From: an uncultured Eubacterium sp.
GTDB taxonomy: Bacteria; Bacillota_A; Clostridia; Lachnospirales; Lachnospiraceae
Direction: 5' to 3'
DNA: 7,687 bases
Assembly (NCBI GenBank): GCA_948468465.1
Contig: CAOKJJ010000207.1
Location: 1-7,687, forward strand
Numbering within the stretch: position 1 is the stretch's first letter; every line of letters begins with the position of its first letter. Shown here one piece after another: positions 1-5,151 of this stretch. The notes under the pieces are model-generated. The model saw only the letters and a list, made by a program, of their open reading frames with translations. It was not told the origin of the DNA and did no database searches. The position numbers were made by a program, and so were the translations under genes.

Positions 1-72
1 GGGTATAGCGCAGTTGGTTAGCGCGCCAGATTGTGGCTCTGGAGGCCCAGGGTTCAAATCCCTGTATCCACC
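1..72 (+). tRNA. tRNA-His (anticodon GTG), 5' end cut by window edge
   Basis: The anticodon stem CCAGA/TCTGG encloses TTGTGGC, giving anticodon GTG. The T-arm is CAGGG/CCCTG around TTCAAAT. The 3' acceptor strand TATCCAC (65-71) requires a 5' strand GTGGGTA, of which only GGGTA is in the window, so about two acceptor bases plus the extra G-1 typical of histidine tRNA lie upstream. The discriminator is C72, which would pair with G-1, as expected for tRNA-His. CCA is not encoded. Confidence 0.95.
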
Positions 73-135
73 CTTTGCGTTGCAAACAGCAGCCAATACT
101 AAATGGTGCATGTTAGACGCAGAAGGACAAGTTAA

Positions 136-207
136 TGGGCTATCGCCAAGCGGTAAGGCACAGGACTTTGACTCCTGCATTCACCAGTTCGAATCTGGTT
201 AGCCCAG
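136..207 (+). tRNA. tRNA-Gln (anticodon TTG)
   Basis: The acceptor TGGGCTA (136-142) pairs fully with TAGCCCA (200-206), followed by discriminator G207. The anticodon stem CAGGA/TCCTG holds CTTTGAC, anticodon TTG (Gln). The T-arm ACCAG/CTGGT encloses TTCGAAT. CCA is not encoded. It is second in a His-Gln-Lys cluster, probably one transcript. Confidence 0.96.
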
Positions 208-229
208 TTTCGGAAGTTTTATATTGTAT

Positions 230-302
230 GGGATACTAGCTCAGTTGGTAGAGCACTTGACTTTTAATCAAGTTGTCGGGGGTTCGACTCCCCCGTGTCT
301 CA
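230..302 (+). tRNA. tRNA-Lys (anticodon TTT)
   Basis: The acceptor GGGATAC (230-236) pairs with GTGTCTC (295-301), with two G-T wobbles; the discriminator is A302. The anticodon stem CTTGA/TCAAG holds CTTTTAA, anticodon TTT (Lys). The T-arm is CGGGG/CCCCG with TTCGACT. CCA is not encoded. It is the last tRNA of the cluster and is followed three bases later by a terminator. Confidence 0.97.
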
Positions 303-305
303 TTG

Positions 306-338
306 AAAACCCTTGAAAAATCAAGGGTTTTTCTTTTT
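306..338 (+). terminator. Rho-independent terminator of the tRNA cluster
   Basis: An 11-bp perfect stem (306-316 with 321-331, core ACCCTTGA/TCAAGGGT) closes a four-A loop and runs into a T-rich tract to 338. It isolates the tRNA transcript from the AT-rich operon downstream. Confidence 0.93.
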
Positions 339-373
339 ATTACGGTTACATCCGTATAAAATGGGGAAATTAG

Positions 374-422
374 TGGTTACAGGAACCAACGTTTCTGCTA
401 TAATCTATACAGAAGCAGAAAC
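374..422. promoter_or_regulatory. Two inverted repeats overlapping the operon promoter (possible operators)
   Basis: TGGTT (374-378) and AACCA (384-388) form a 5-bp dyad across the -35 element. GTTTCTGC (391-398) and GCAGAAAC (415-422) form a perfect 8-bp dyad separated by 16 bases that hold the whole -10 box and the expected start site. Dyads placed this way usually bind a repressor; a role as a 5' RNA hairpin is less likely because half of the larger repeat lies upstream of the transcript. No regulator gene is obvious in the operon. Confidence 0.5.
376..404 (+). promoter_or_regulatory. Promoter of the AT-rich three-gene operon
   Basis: GTTACA (376-381, four of six matches to TTGACA), a 17-bp spacer, and a perfect TATAAT (399-404) preceded by TG (extended -10, TGCTATAAT). 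Transcription should start near 411, leaving an 85-nt leader before the first gene at 496. It lies just after the tRNA terminator, so the operon has independent transcription. Confidence 0.75.
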
Positions 423-495
423 TTCATCCATGATACAAGAATATTTTAATATTGGAAATACTGTACAGTGAAAAATAGCCATAGGGGGTATTTGC

Positions 496-945
496 TTGTT
501 AAATATATTTGTAGGCGATAGAATACCAAATAAGTTAAAAATCATATCGGTAAATGACAGGTATTTTACAGGAAACACATCAATTAAAGATGATGATATA
601 GTATCTAAAGTACTATATGACATAGATAATGTAACCCGTGCAGGCAGTGACAAGATATATTCAAGATTTTCACCAGATGTTGCAATAAGCAAAAATTATT
701 TGAGTACGGGTACAAAAACTTTATTAAACATAATAGCACATCCAGATAAATGTTTTGATGTATGCGAGTGCGGCAAAAATGCATTGTTAGCATTAGGTTT
801 GATAAAAGAGGGTAACATTTATTGGCGTGCTCCAGCTATGCTGTTAGATGATTGTGAGGATGTTGCATGTTCATTCTCAGTATACGGGAAAGAATTTTAT
901 AGCTTCTGCGCATTTTTAGATTATATGAGATATGATTTTTATTAA
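496..945 (+). CDS. Hypothetical protein, first gene of AT-rich operon (149 aa)
   Basis: The TTG start is chosen because AGGGGG (483-488) lies seven bases before it and the protein then begins MLNIF. The product is a small soluble protein with no signal peptide or membrane helix. The best-defined part is residues 68-97: an LSTGTKTLLNII stretch, HPDKCFD, then a CECGKNA motif. This pattern (LSxGxKTLL followed by a CGxNA box, with MLNIxxGD at the N-terminus) reminds me of DUF4869-type small Firmicutes proteins, but that is from memory and unchecked. Cysteines cluster at 86, 90 and 92. Composition is AT-rich with many TTA and ATA codons, unlike metA downstream. The next gene starts nine bases after its stop, so they are cotranscribed. 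The function is unknown; the context suggests a partner of the NTPase. Confidence 0.8.
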   Translation: MLNIFVGDRIPNKLKIISVNDRYFTGNTSIKDDDIVSKVLYDIDNVTRAGSDKIYSRFSPDVAISKNYLSTGTKTLLNIIAHPDKCFDVCECGKNALLALGLIKEGNIYWRAPAMLLDDCEDVACSFSVYGKEFYSFCAFLDYMRYDFY

Positions 946-954
946 GGGGGAATT

Positions 955-1365
955 ATGCTGGATTTAAGTTGCAATCTTGAGAGTATACAAATAGATGCAA
1001 AGTTCTATGATAAAATATGTGTTTTTCATAACGACTCTGGCAATGGCAAGACACTGTTAATGTCAGTAATAGATTCTTATTGTAATGACGAATTAGATAT
1101 ACCCTGCTTTATAGTAGATTACAGATTTCATAATAGAAGTGCAAAAGATATAATGTTTGCAATAGGAAATGCGAAGGTCGTATGTTTGGATAATGCAGAC
1201 TTATATATGACATACGATTTATATGATAGTTTATTAGAATCAAATAAATTAATTATAATAAGTTCGCATACATTGCAAGGTATAAGAATAGGAAAGACAA
1301 TGAAATTTTATAAGGTTAGTATAAGTAATAACAGACTGGAAGTAAAGAGGTTGGGCAGTGAGTAA
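955..1365 (+). CDS. Minimal P-loop NTPase, second gene of AT-rich operon (136 aa)
   Basis: A very short ATPase-like protein reduced to the nucleotide-binding core. Strand ICVF leads to a Walker A-like loop HNDSGNGKT (residues 25-33, Lys32). The usual first Gly/Ala of the motif is Asn. The Walker B-like strand is KVVCLDNADLY (74-84, Asp79), with Asn where most AAA+ proteins have the catalytic Glu. A sensor-1-like strand LIIISSHT (99-106) follows. There is no room for a AAA+ lid or an ABC signature domain. The start is fixed by GGGGG (946-950), which directly follows the upstream stop. The gene overlaps the next by eight bases. Nucleotide binding is likely; hydrolysis is doubtful given the DN motif. 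Family unassigned; it probably works with the proteins on either side. Confidence 0.85.
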   Translation: MLDLSCNLESIQIDAKFYDKICVFHNDSGNGKTLLMSVIDSYCNDELDIPCFIVDYRFHNRSAKDIMFAIGNAKVVCLDNADLYMTYDLYDSLLESNKLIIISSHTLQGIRIGKTMKFYKVSISNNRLEVKRLGSE

Positions 1366-2104
1366 TATATTTATATTTGAAGATAATGAGAATATGCCAG
1401 TAAGTAAGTTATTAAGTATGCGTGGTAGTGTTTACTTTTCATGTGGTTCAAGAGGATTGAGAGGAAAGCTAGATTCGTTGTATAATGGACAAGACACAAT
1501 AATCATATTTTTTGATTTTGTGCCGAACAATATAAATACACATAATTTATATTTACAGTTATTATCACATATTGTCGAGAATGGTTATGTTAGTGCATAT
1601 ATTGTACCCATTTTATGCATAGAGTATTATGTATTAAAAATGCTTATTGAATGTTATGTGTTTAAAGTTGGTAAAGAATATAATAAGTTATTAGAGTGTC
1701 TGATAAAAAATTTTAAATGGGAAAATGTACCAGAAGAGAAAAAATTAATTTCTATTGAAGTTTTACTTAAGGGGATTCTAAATAATAGCATTAAAAGATG
1801 TATGAGAAACGATAGTGGTGGTGTTGGTGGGGAGTTTTATACAACAGATTCAGTTAATTGTAATATATTAAATTCAGATTACCAAAGATGCAGGGACGCT
1901 TGTGGCAGCTTGTATAAAAAGTTTTACAATTTGTATACATTATTACCAATATTTGATGATAAATTATTGTGCGAGAGCGTAGGTAATCATAGTTATAATG
2001 ATGTAGGAATAGATGTTGTTTTGAATAGGATGGATGAATTTTATTATTTTGTTTTTCAAAATATGGGTTTAGAAAAGACAATTCGTTTTTCAGACCAGTT
2101 ATAG
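1358..2104 (+). CDS. Possible TOPRIM-like protein, third gene of AT-rich operon (248 aa)
   Basis: The GTG start overlaps the NTPase gene by eight bases, indicating translational coupling; AGAGG at 1346-1350 is the likely ribosome site. The N-terminal half has an order suggestive of a TOPRIM fold: strand NIFIFEDN with acidic Glu8 (3-10), a CGSRG turn (29-33), strand TIIIFFDFVPNN with Asp53 (47-58; a DxV in place of the usual DxD), and PILCIEYYVLK (84-94), which resembles the PxxxE-W segment of RloB/OLD-type nucleases. The second half has cysteines at 148, 168, 178 and 182, a possible zinc site. No signal peptide. The TOPRIM call is weak, since one acidic residue of the canonical set is missing. 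If right, an NTPase beside a TOPRIM protein would recall RloAB, OLD or Gabija pairs. Composition is as AT-rich as its neighbours. Confidence 0.8.
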   Translation: MSNIFIFEDNENMPVSKLLSMRGSVYFSCGSRGLRGKLDSLYNGQDTIIIFFDFVPNNINTHNLYLQLLSHIVENGYVSAYIVPILCIEYYVLKMLIECYVFKVGKEYNKLLECLIKNFKWENVPEEKKLISIEVLLKGILNNSIKRCMRNDSGGVGGEFYTTDSVNCNILNSDYQRCRDACGSLYKKFYNLYTLLPIFDDKLLCESVGNHSYNDVGIDVVLNRMDEFYYFVFQNMGLEKTIRFSDQL

Positions 2105-2261
2105 GTAGAACTAAAATTAATTATAATCAAAGATATTTTACATTAAGGGGTATGTTATCAAGAAAACAGATTGCAAGGGCCGTCACATTCATCTCAACGA
2201 GTTAGAAGGCACAAATGCAGGCATGACATATACAAAGATTATCATGCTTTTTATACAATAC
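2105..2261 (+). other. Gene-free segment between operon and tRNA-Gly with a possible coding remnant
   Basis: After the operon stop, AAGGGG (2145-2150) stands close to an ATG at 2152 that opens only a 17-codon frame ending at 2205. In another frame (from 2154) the DNA reads IKKTDCKGRHIHLNELEG and stays open, in a stretch with visibly higher GC than the operon. It has no start or ribosome site of its own. I read this as resident DNA or the tail end of a lost gene marking the right edge of the AT-rich insert. No family recognised. Confidence 0.3.
2221..2252 (+). terminator. Possible weak terminator of the AT-rich operon
   Basis: GCATGA (2221-2226) and TCATGC (2242-2247) can pair across a 15-base loop, followed by five T. 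The stem is only 6 bp, so it may be chance; the stronger hairpin at 2262-2300 could also stop this operon. Confidence 0.3.
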
Positions 2262-2300
2262 AAAACCCCGCAGGAGTTTGTGGTTGGACTGCGGGGGTTT
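2262..2300 (-). terminator. Rho-independent terminator of tRNA-Gly, possibly bidirectional
   Basis: CCCCGCAG (2266-2273) pairs with CTGCGGGG (2289-2296). Read on the minus strand, the hairpin lies 18 bases after the tRNA and ends in TTTT. On the plus strand GGGGGTTT follows, so it could also block read-through from the AT-rich operon. Confidence 0.85.
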
Positions 2301-2317
2301 GCTGAGTTTCATGTCAG

Positions 2318-2388
2318 AGCAGGTAATGGGAGTCGAACCCACCTTACCAGCTTGGGAAGCTGGTGTACTACCGATGTACGATACCTGC
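2318..2388 (-). tRNA. tRNA-Gly (anticodon CCC)
   Basis: On the minus strand the acceptor GCAGGTA (2388-2382) pairs with TACCTGC (2325-2319), discriminator T at 2318. The anticodon stem CCAGC/GCTGG encloses TTCCCAA, anticodon CCC (Gly). The T-arm carries TTCGACT. CCA is not encoded. It converges on the tRNA-Lys side, so the AT-rich operon is bracketed by tRNA genes, a common setting for inserted DNA. Confidence 0.95.
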
Positions 2389-2423
2389 AGAGCCGTATTA
2401 AATTATTTTGTGCCGATAGATAT

Positions 2424-2452
2424 ATTATAACTGAATATTTCCAAAATTTCAA
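2424..2452 (-). promoter_or_regulatory. Promoter of tRNA-Gly
   Basis: On the minus strand TTGAAA (2452-2447), exactly 17 bases, then TATAAT (2429-2424). The predicted start is about 28 bases before the tRNA 5' end. Confidence 0.82.
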
Positions 2453-2483
2453 GTAAAAAATTTCAAAAAAAACAATTTATTCC

Positions 2484-2535
2484 ATAGTTGGATACAACAG
2501 TGCAGATCACCTATGGAACTGTTGTATCTAACTAT
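2484..2535. repeat. 18-bp inverted repeat between tRNA-Gly and metA promoters
   Basis: ATAGTTGGATACAACAGT (2484-2501) is complementary to ACTGTTGTATCTAACTAT (2518-2535) apart from one position that becomes G-T in RNA; the spacer is 16 bases. Each arm is itself an imperfect palindrome (GTTGGATACAAC, GTTGTATCTAAC). A competing pairing exists: TTCCATAG (2480-2487) with CTATGGAA (2511-2518). The right arm ends 22 bases before the metA -35 box, which suits a binding site for a regulator. No long T-tract follows, so it is not a standard terminator. Confidence 0.75.
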
Positions 2536-2557
2536 AGAACGGTTGCAAAAATTCAGA

Positions 2558-2586
2558 TTGAGTCGGATGCAAAAGTGTGTTATGAT
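2558..2586 (+). promoter_or_regulatory. Promoter of metA
   Basis: TTGAGT (2558-2563), a 17-bp spacer and TATGAT (2581-2586). The start is expected near 2593, giving a leader of about 58 nt. That leader is too short for a SAM riboswitch or T-box, so methionine control, if any, would act through the upstream repeat. Confidence 0.72.
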
Positions 2587-2650
2587 AGAGCAATATGAAA
2601 AACAGACGGTTCAGCAATCGTAAATAAAAACAGAAAAGGAGAGATGATTT

Positions 2651-3556
2651 ATGCCGATTAAGATTCAGGATGCGCTGCCGGCGCGGGAGATTTTGGAGAA
2701 GGAGAATATATTTGTAATGACGGAGTATCGTGCGATGCATCAGGATATACGTCCGCTTAATGTGCTGATGCTGAATCTGATGCCGACAAAGATCGTCACG
2801 GAAACGCAGTTTTTGCGCAAGCTTTCCAATACGCCGCTGCAGGTAGAGGTGGAATTTCTGCATATGGCAAGCCACGTGTCCACACATGTAGACCAGACGC
2901 ATCTGAGCACGTTTTATCAGGTATTTGATCAGATTAAGCATAAGAAATATGATGGGATGATCATTACAGGGGCGCCTTTGGATTTTGTGTCTTTTGAAGA
3001 TGTGGATTATTGGGAAGAACTAAAGCAGATTATGGAATGGACGAAGACACATGTACATTGTACACTGCATTCCTGCTGGGGTTCCTTTGCGGGATTATAT
3101 TATCATTTCGGGATTCGGAAAAGAGATCGCGTTCCGAAATTATCAGGCATTTATTCGCATCAGGTCATAAAGAAAAATTCACCTCTGTTTCGCGGATTTG
3201 ATGATATCTTTTATGCGCCGCATTCCAGGGCGACAGAGATTACGGCCGAACAGATAGAAGCAGTGCCGGAACTGGAGATCATGGCTGTATCAGATGAGGC
3301 GGGCGTTGCGATCGCAAAAACGGTAGACAGCAGGCAGTTTTTTATTACCTGCCATCCGGAATATGATTCAGATACGCTTAAGCTGGAATATGAGCGTGAT
3401 TTGGAAAAAGGAATGGATCCGCTGCTTCCGGTTCATTATTTTCCGGATGATGATCCGACAAAAGCGCCAGTTGTCAACTGGAGGTCGACGGGGCAGCTGC
3501 TGCTTTCCAATTGGCTGAACTATTATGTATATCAGAGCACACCGTACAAGCTGTAG
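2651..3556 (+). CDS. metA: Homoserine O-acyltransferase MetA (probably acetyl-CoA dependent)
   Basis: Cytoplasmic enzyme that acylates the hydroxyl of L-homoserine, the first committed step of methionine synthesis. The length of 301 aa is normal for the MetA/HTS family, and the sequence aligns over its whole length with E. coli MetA from memory. The catalytic nucleophile is Cys142 in HSCWGSFAGLYYHFG, and the His-Glu pair is His235/Glu237 in TCHPEYD. The substrate-site LMPTKIVTETQ segment (residues 43-53) and the LSNWLNYYVYQSTPY C-terminal end are present. Position 111, which sets acyl-CoA choice (Glu for acetyl, Gly for succinyl in studied enzymes), is Asp here; an acidic side chain favours acetyl-CoA, but this is inferred. 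AGGAGAG before the ATG fixes the start. The codon use is richer in GC than the operon at 496-2104. Confidence 0.97.
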   Translation: MPIKIQDALPAREILEKENIFVMTEYRAMHQDIRPLNVLMLNLMPTKIVTETQFLRKLSNTPLQVEVEFLHMASHVSTHVDQTHLSTFYQVFDQIKHKKYDGMIITGAPLDFVSFEDVDYWEELKQIMEWTKTHVHCTLHSCWGSFAGLYYHFGIRKRDRVPKLSGIYSHQVIKKNSPLFRGFDDIFYAPHSRATEITAEQIEAVPELEIMAVSDEAGVAIAKTVDSRQFFITCHPEYDSDTLKLEYERDLEKGMDPLLPVHYFPDDDPTKAPVVNWRSTGQLLLSNWLNYYVYQSTPYKL

Positions 3557-3577
3557 GAGACAGCCTTTTTACTTTTT
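3550..3577 (+). terminator. Possible short terminator overlapping the metA stop
   Basis: GCTGT (3550-3554) pairs with ACAGC (3560-3564) around AGGAG, followed by CTTTTTACTTTTT. The stem is short and includes the first base of the stop codon, so termination may be partial and let some transcripts reach fic. Confidence 0.45.
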
Positions 3578-3594
3578 GATTGATGGAGGATTAA

Positions 3595-4167
3595 GTGGTG
3601 CTGGACAATAAACTGCATATTCATGATTCGGCAGAGAAAGCAATTCAATTGTATGAAGGCAGTATCATTGAAGAATATGAAATTGGAAAATTTTCAGGAC
3701 TTGCAAGGATTCATAAATTTTTATTTGATGAAATATATGATTTTGCAGGAAAAGTAAGAACGGTCAACATTGCAAAAGGTAATTTCAGATTTGCATCTGT
3801 CATGTATCTGGATGCTGCGTTAAAATATATTGACGCTATGCCTCAATCCACATTCGATCAGATTGTTGAAAAATATGTGGAAATGAATGTTGCACATCCT
3901 TTTAGAGAGGGAAATGGAAGAAGCGCTCGTATATGGCTTGATTTCATCTTGAAAAAAGAATTAAAGCTGGTTATAGACTGGAATAAAGTTGATAAAGAAG
4001 ATTATCTGCTTGCTATGGAACGAAGTCCAATTAAAGATGTGGAAATTAAGGCTTTATTGAAGAATGCATTAACGGATCAAATAGATGACAGGGAAGTATA
4101 TATGAAAGGAATTGATATCAGTTATTACTATGAGGGGTATAATATCTTTAAGGCAGAAGAACTGTAG
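3595..4167 (+). CDS. Class III Fic-family AMP-transferase with C-terminal inhibitory motif
   Basis: Fic proteins transfer AMP from ATP to hydroxyl groups of target proteins. The signature HPFREGNGRSAR (residues 101-112) is complete, with catalytic His101 and the ATP-binding GNGR loop. The end of the protein carries SYYYEG (176-181), matching the (S/T)xxxE(G/N) self-inhibition motif, with Glu180 the expected inhibitory residue. A 190-aa protein with a C-terminal motif is the class III layout of Neisseria meningitidis Fic (NmFic), whose known targets are gyrase and topoisomerase IV; NmFic is relieved on changing oligomeric state. No separate antitoxin gene is needed or seen. GTG at 3595 or 3598 can be the start: an in-frame TAA lies just upstream and GGAGG (3585-3589) favours 3598 by spacing. 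It lies 38 bases after metA without an obvious promoter, and it is more AT-rich than metA, hinting at separate origin. Confidence 0.95.
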   Translation: MVLDNKLHIHDSAEKAIQLYEGSIIEEYEIGKFSGLARIHKFLFDEIYDFAGKVRTVNIAKGNFRFASVMYLDAALKYIDAMPQSTFDQIVEKYVEMNVAHPFREGNGRSARIWLDFILKKELKLVIDWNKVDKEDYLLAMERSPIKDVEIKALLKNALTDQIDDREVYMKGIDISYYYEGYNIFKAEEL

Positions 4168-4213
4168 ATAAAATCAACATTTACTGGCTGCTGGAATATA
4201 GCTGTCAGGCTAT

Positions 4214-4250
4214 GGCATGGAATCGCTCAGAAGTTTCCATGCCTTTTATT
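4214..4250 (+). terminator. Rho-independent terminator after fic
   Basis: GGCATGGAA (4214-4222) pairs perfectly with TTCCATGCC (4235-4243), then TTTTATT. A smaller stem, ATAGC/GCTAT, lies just before it at about 4197-4212. Confidence 0.88.
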
Positions 4251-4257
4251 GATTTAA

Positions 4258-5007
4258 CCGCACAAAGCAATTGCCGGGAAGCTGGGGATTTATGTCCGAT
4301 GTGAGGAATCGCTGTTTGAGACGATTCAGCCGATCCTTTCTTATATGGGTGAGAATGTTATTCCAATGGGCGATAACGGGCTGATAATCGGTGTCCAGGG
4401 CGGAAATGAGCGTTCTTTCGGGCTTCTTGACAAGACGCTGGAAAAAGGGATCAAGGTGTCGGGCATCTGGTGCCAGGACTGGTGCGGAAAGCGGGAGACT
4501 TCCTTTGGGAAGCGTCTGCAGTGGGACTGGAAATATCATCATGGGATGTATCCTGACCTGCCGGAAAAGATCAAAGAGGTAAAGCAGAAAAATATTCGCT
4601 TCCTTGGTTATGTCAATCCGTATCTGGTGAGTGACGGCTGGATGGCTGACTTCGGGGAATATCTGCCGACGGATGATATCGTCCTTTACAACGGAAAATC
4701 TCCGATGATCAAGCATAACCATTGGCCGGTCCTTTGGGCGAAATGTAATTATGACGCCGTTACAGAGAGCGGGAAACTGGGCGAAGCCGTTTGCTTTATG
4801 CGTGCAGGCGGCGCCGGAAGCCAGAAATACTGTCCTTTGCGGTGGGCGGAGATGGCAATGTTCACACCGTTTATGCGTACCCATGAAGGCAACCGGCCGG
4901 AAACGAATTTTCAGTATTATGAGGATGAGGATACGATGGAACGTCTGGCCAGGATTACGGATATCTACACGATGCTGGCCCCTTATACGAGGAGGAATTG
5001 TTCATGA
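4258..5007 (+). pseudogene. GH31 alpha-glycosidase (sulfoquinovosidase YihQ-like), decayed
   Basis: One open frame follows an in-frame TAA at 4255 but has no credible start or ribosome site. It reads as internal pieces of a family 31 glycosidase: NGLIIGVQGG, then GIWCQDWCGKR and FGKRLQWDW (the Arg and Trp of this last motif correspond to sulfonate-binding Arg301/Trp304 of E. coli YihQ), NPYLVSD, WMADFGEYLP with the nucleophile Asp (codon 4648-4650), FMRAGGAGSQKY, and FTPFMRTHEGNRP. Compared with YihQ as remembered, the frame lacks the N-terminal beta-sandwich, about 50 residues before WMADFG (junction near 4633-4641), about 50 residues containing the WAGDQ acid/base (junction near 4843-4850), and the whole C-terminal domain. 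Both internal gaps keep the frame. With the acid/base lost it should be inactive. The 3' end runs into a dehydrogenase remnant. Confidence 0.88.
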
Positions 5008-5150
5008 GAAAAGCATTTATATGTCCAACAAAATATGTACAGGGTGAAAATGAGATATTAAATTTAGGAAAATTATTGTTGTATAATCACAGATTTCGTC
5101 TGCATACTTTATTTTATAATTTTACACAAAAAGAAAGATATGTAGTATAA
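5004..5150 (+). pseudogene. N-terminal remnant of a glycerol-dehydrogenase-like (GldA family) gene
   Basis: GAGGAGG (4989-4995) sits eight bases before ATG 5004, which overlaps the stop of the GH31 frame as ATGA. The first residues, MRKAFICPTKYVQGEN and then EILNLGK, match the usual start of clostridial GldA-type Fe/Zn-dependent dehydrogenases. From about 5073 the frame loses all resemblance and stops after 48 codons, against roughly 360 in a full gene; the nucleotide- and metal-binding parts are gone. Its genuine ribosome site now stands inside the GH31 remnant, so a deletion must have joined the two genes. The original partner substrate is unknown. Confidence 0.7.
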
Positions 5151-5151
5151 T
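5121..5151 (+). promoter_or_regulatory. Probable promoter of the ROK-type regulator
   Basis: TATAAT (5146-5151) with TTTACA (5121-5126) at a long 19-bp spacing, or TTACAC at 18. The start would be near 5158, leaving a leader of about 110 nt before the ROK gene. That leader contains only short stems such as GTGC/GCAC and no recognisable riboswitch. Confidence 0.5.

Noticed and set aside
14..202. Open frame across tRNA-His and tRNA-Gln
   Set aside because: It lies inside two well-folded tRNA genes and has no ribosome site.
230..340. tRNA-Lys 3' end as an integration site with a repeated att copy at the right edge
   Set aside because: I found no direct repeat of the tRNA 3' end near 2105-2260 and no integrase gene in the window.
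405..692. 95-aa reverse-strand open frame
   Set aside because: It is antisense to the first cassette gene and its promoter, without a ribosome site.
2223..2456. Open frame across the tRNA-Gly gene
   Set aside because: It reads through the reverse complement of the tRNA and its terminator and promoter; the protein has no family-like features.
2587..2650. SAM riboswitch or T-box before metA
   Set aside because: The predicted leader is under 65 nt and lacks the needed helices and any specifier or antiterminator sequence.
2528..2941. 137-aa reverse-strand open frame
   Set aside because: It overlaps the start and promoter of metA in antisense and has a low-complexity Leu/Arg-rich composition.
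4246..4884. 212-aa reverse-strand open frame
   Set aside because: It is the antisense shadow of the GH31 remnant, whose plus-strand motifs are unmistakable.
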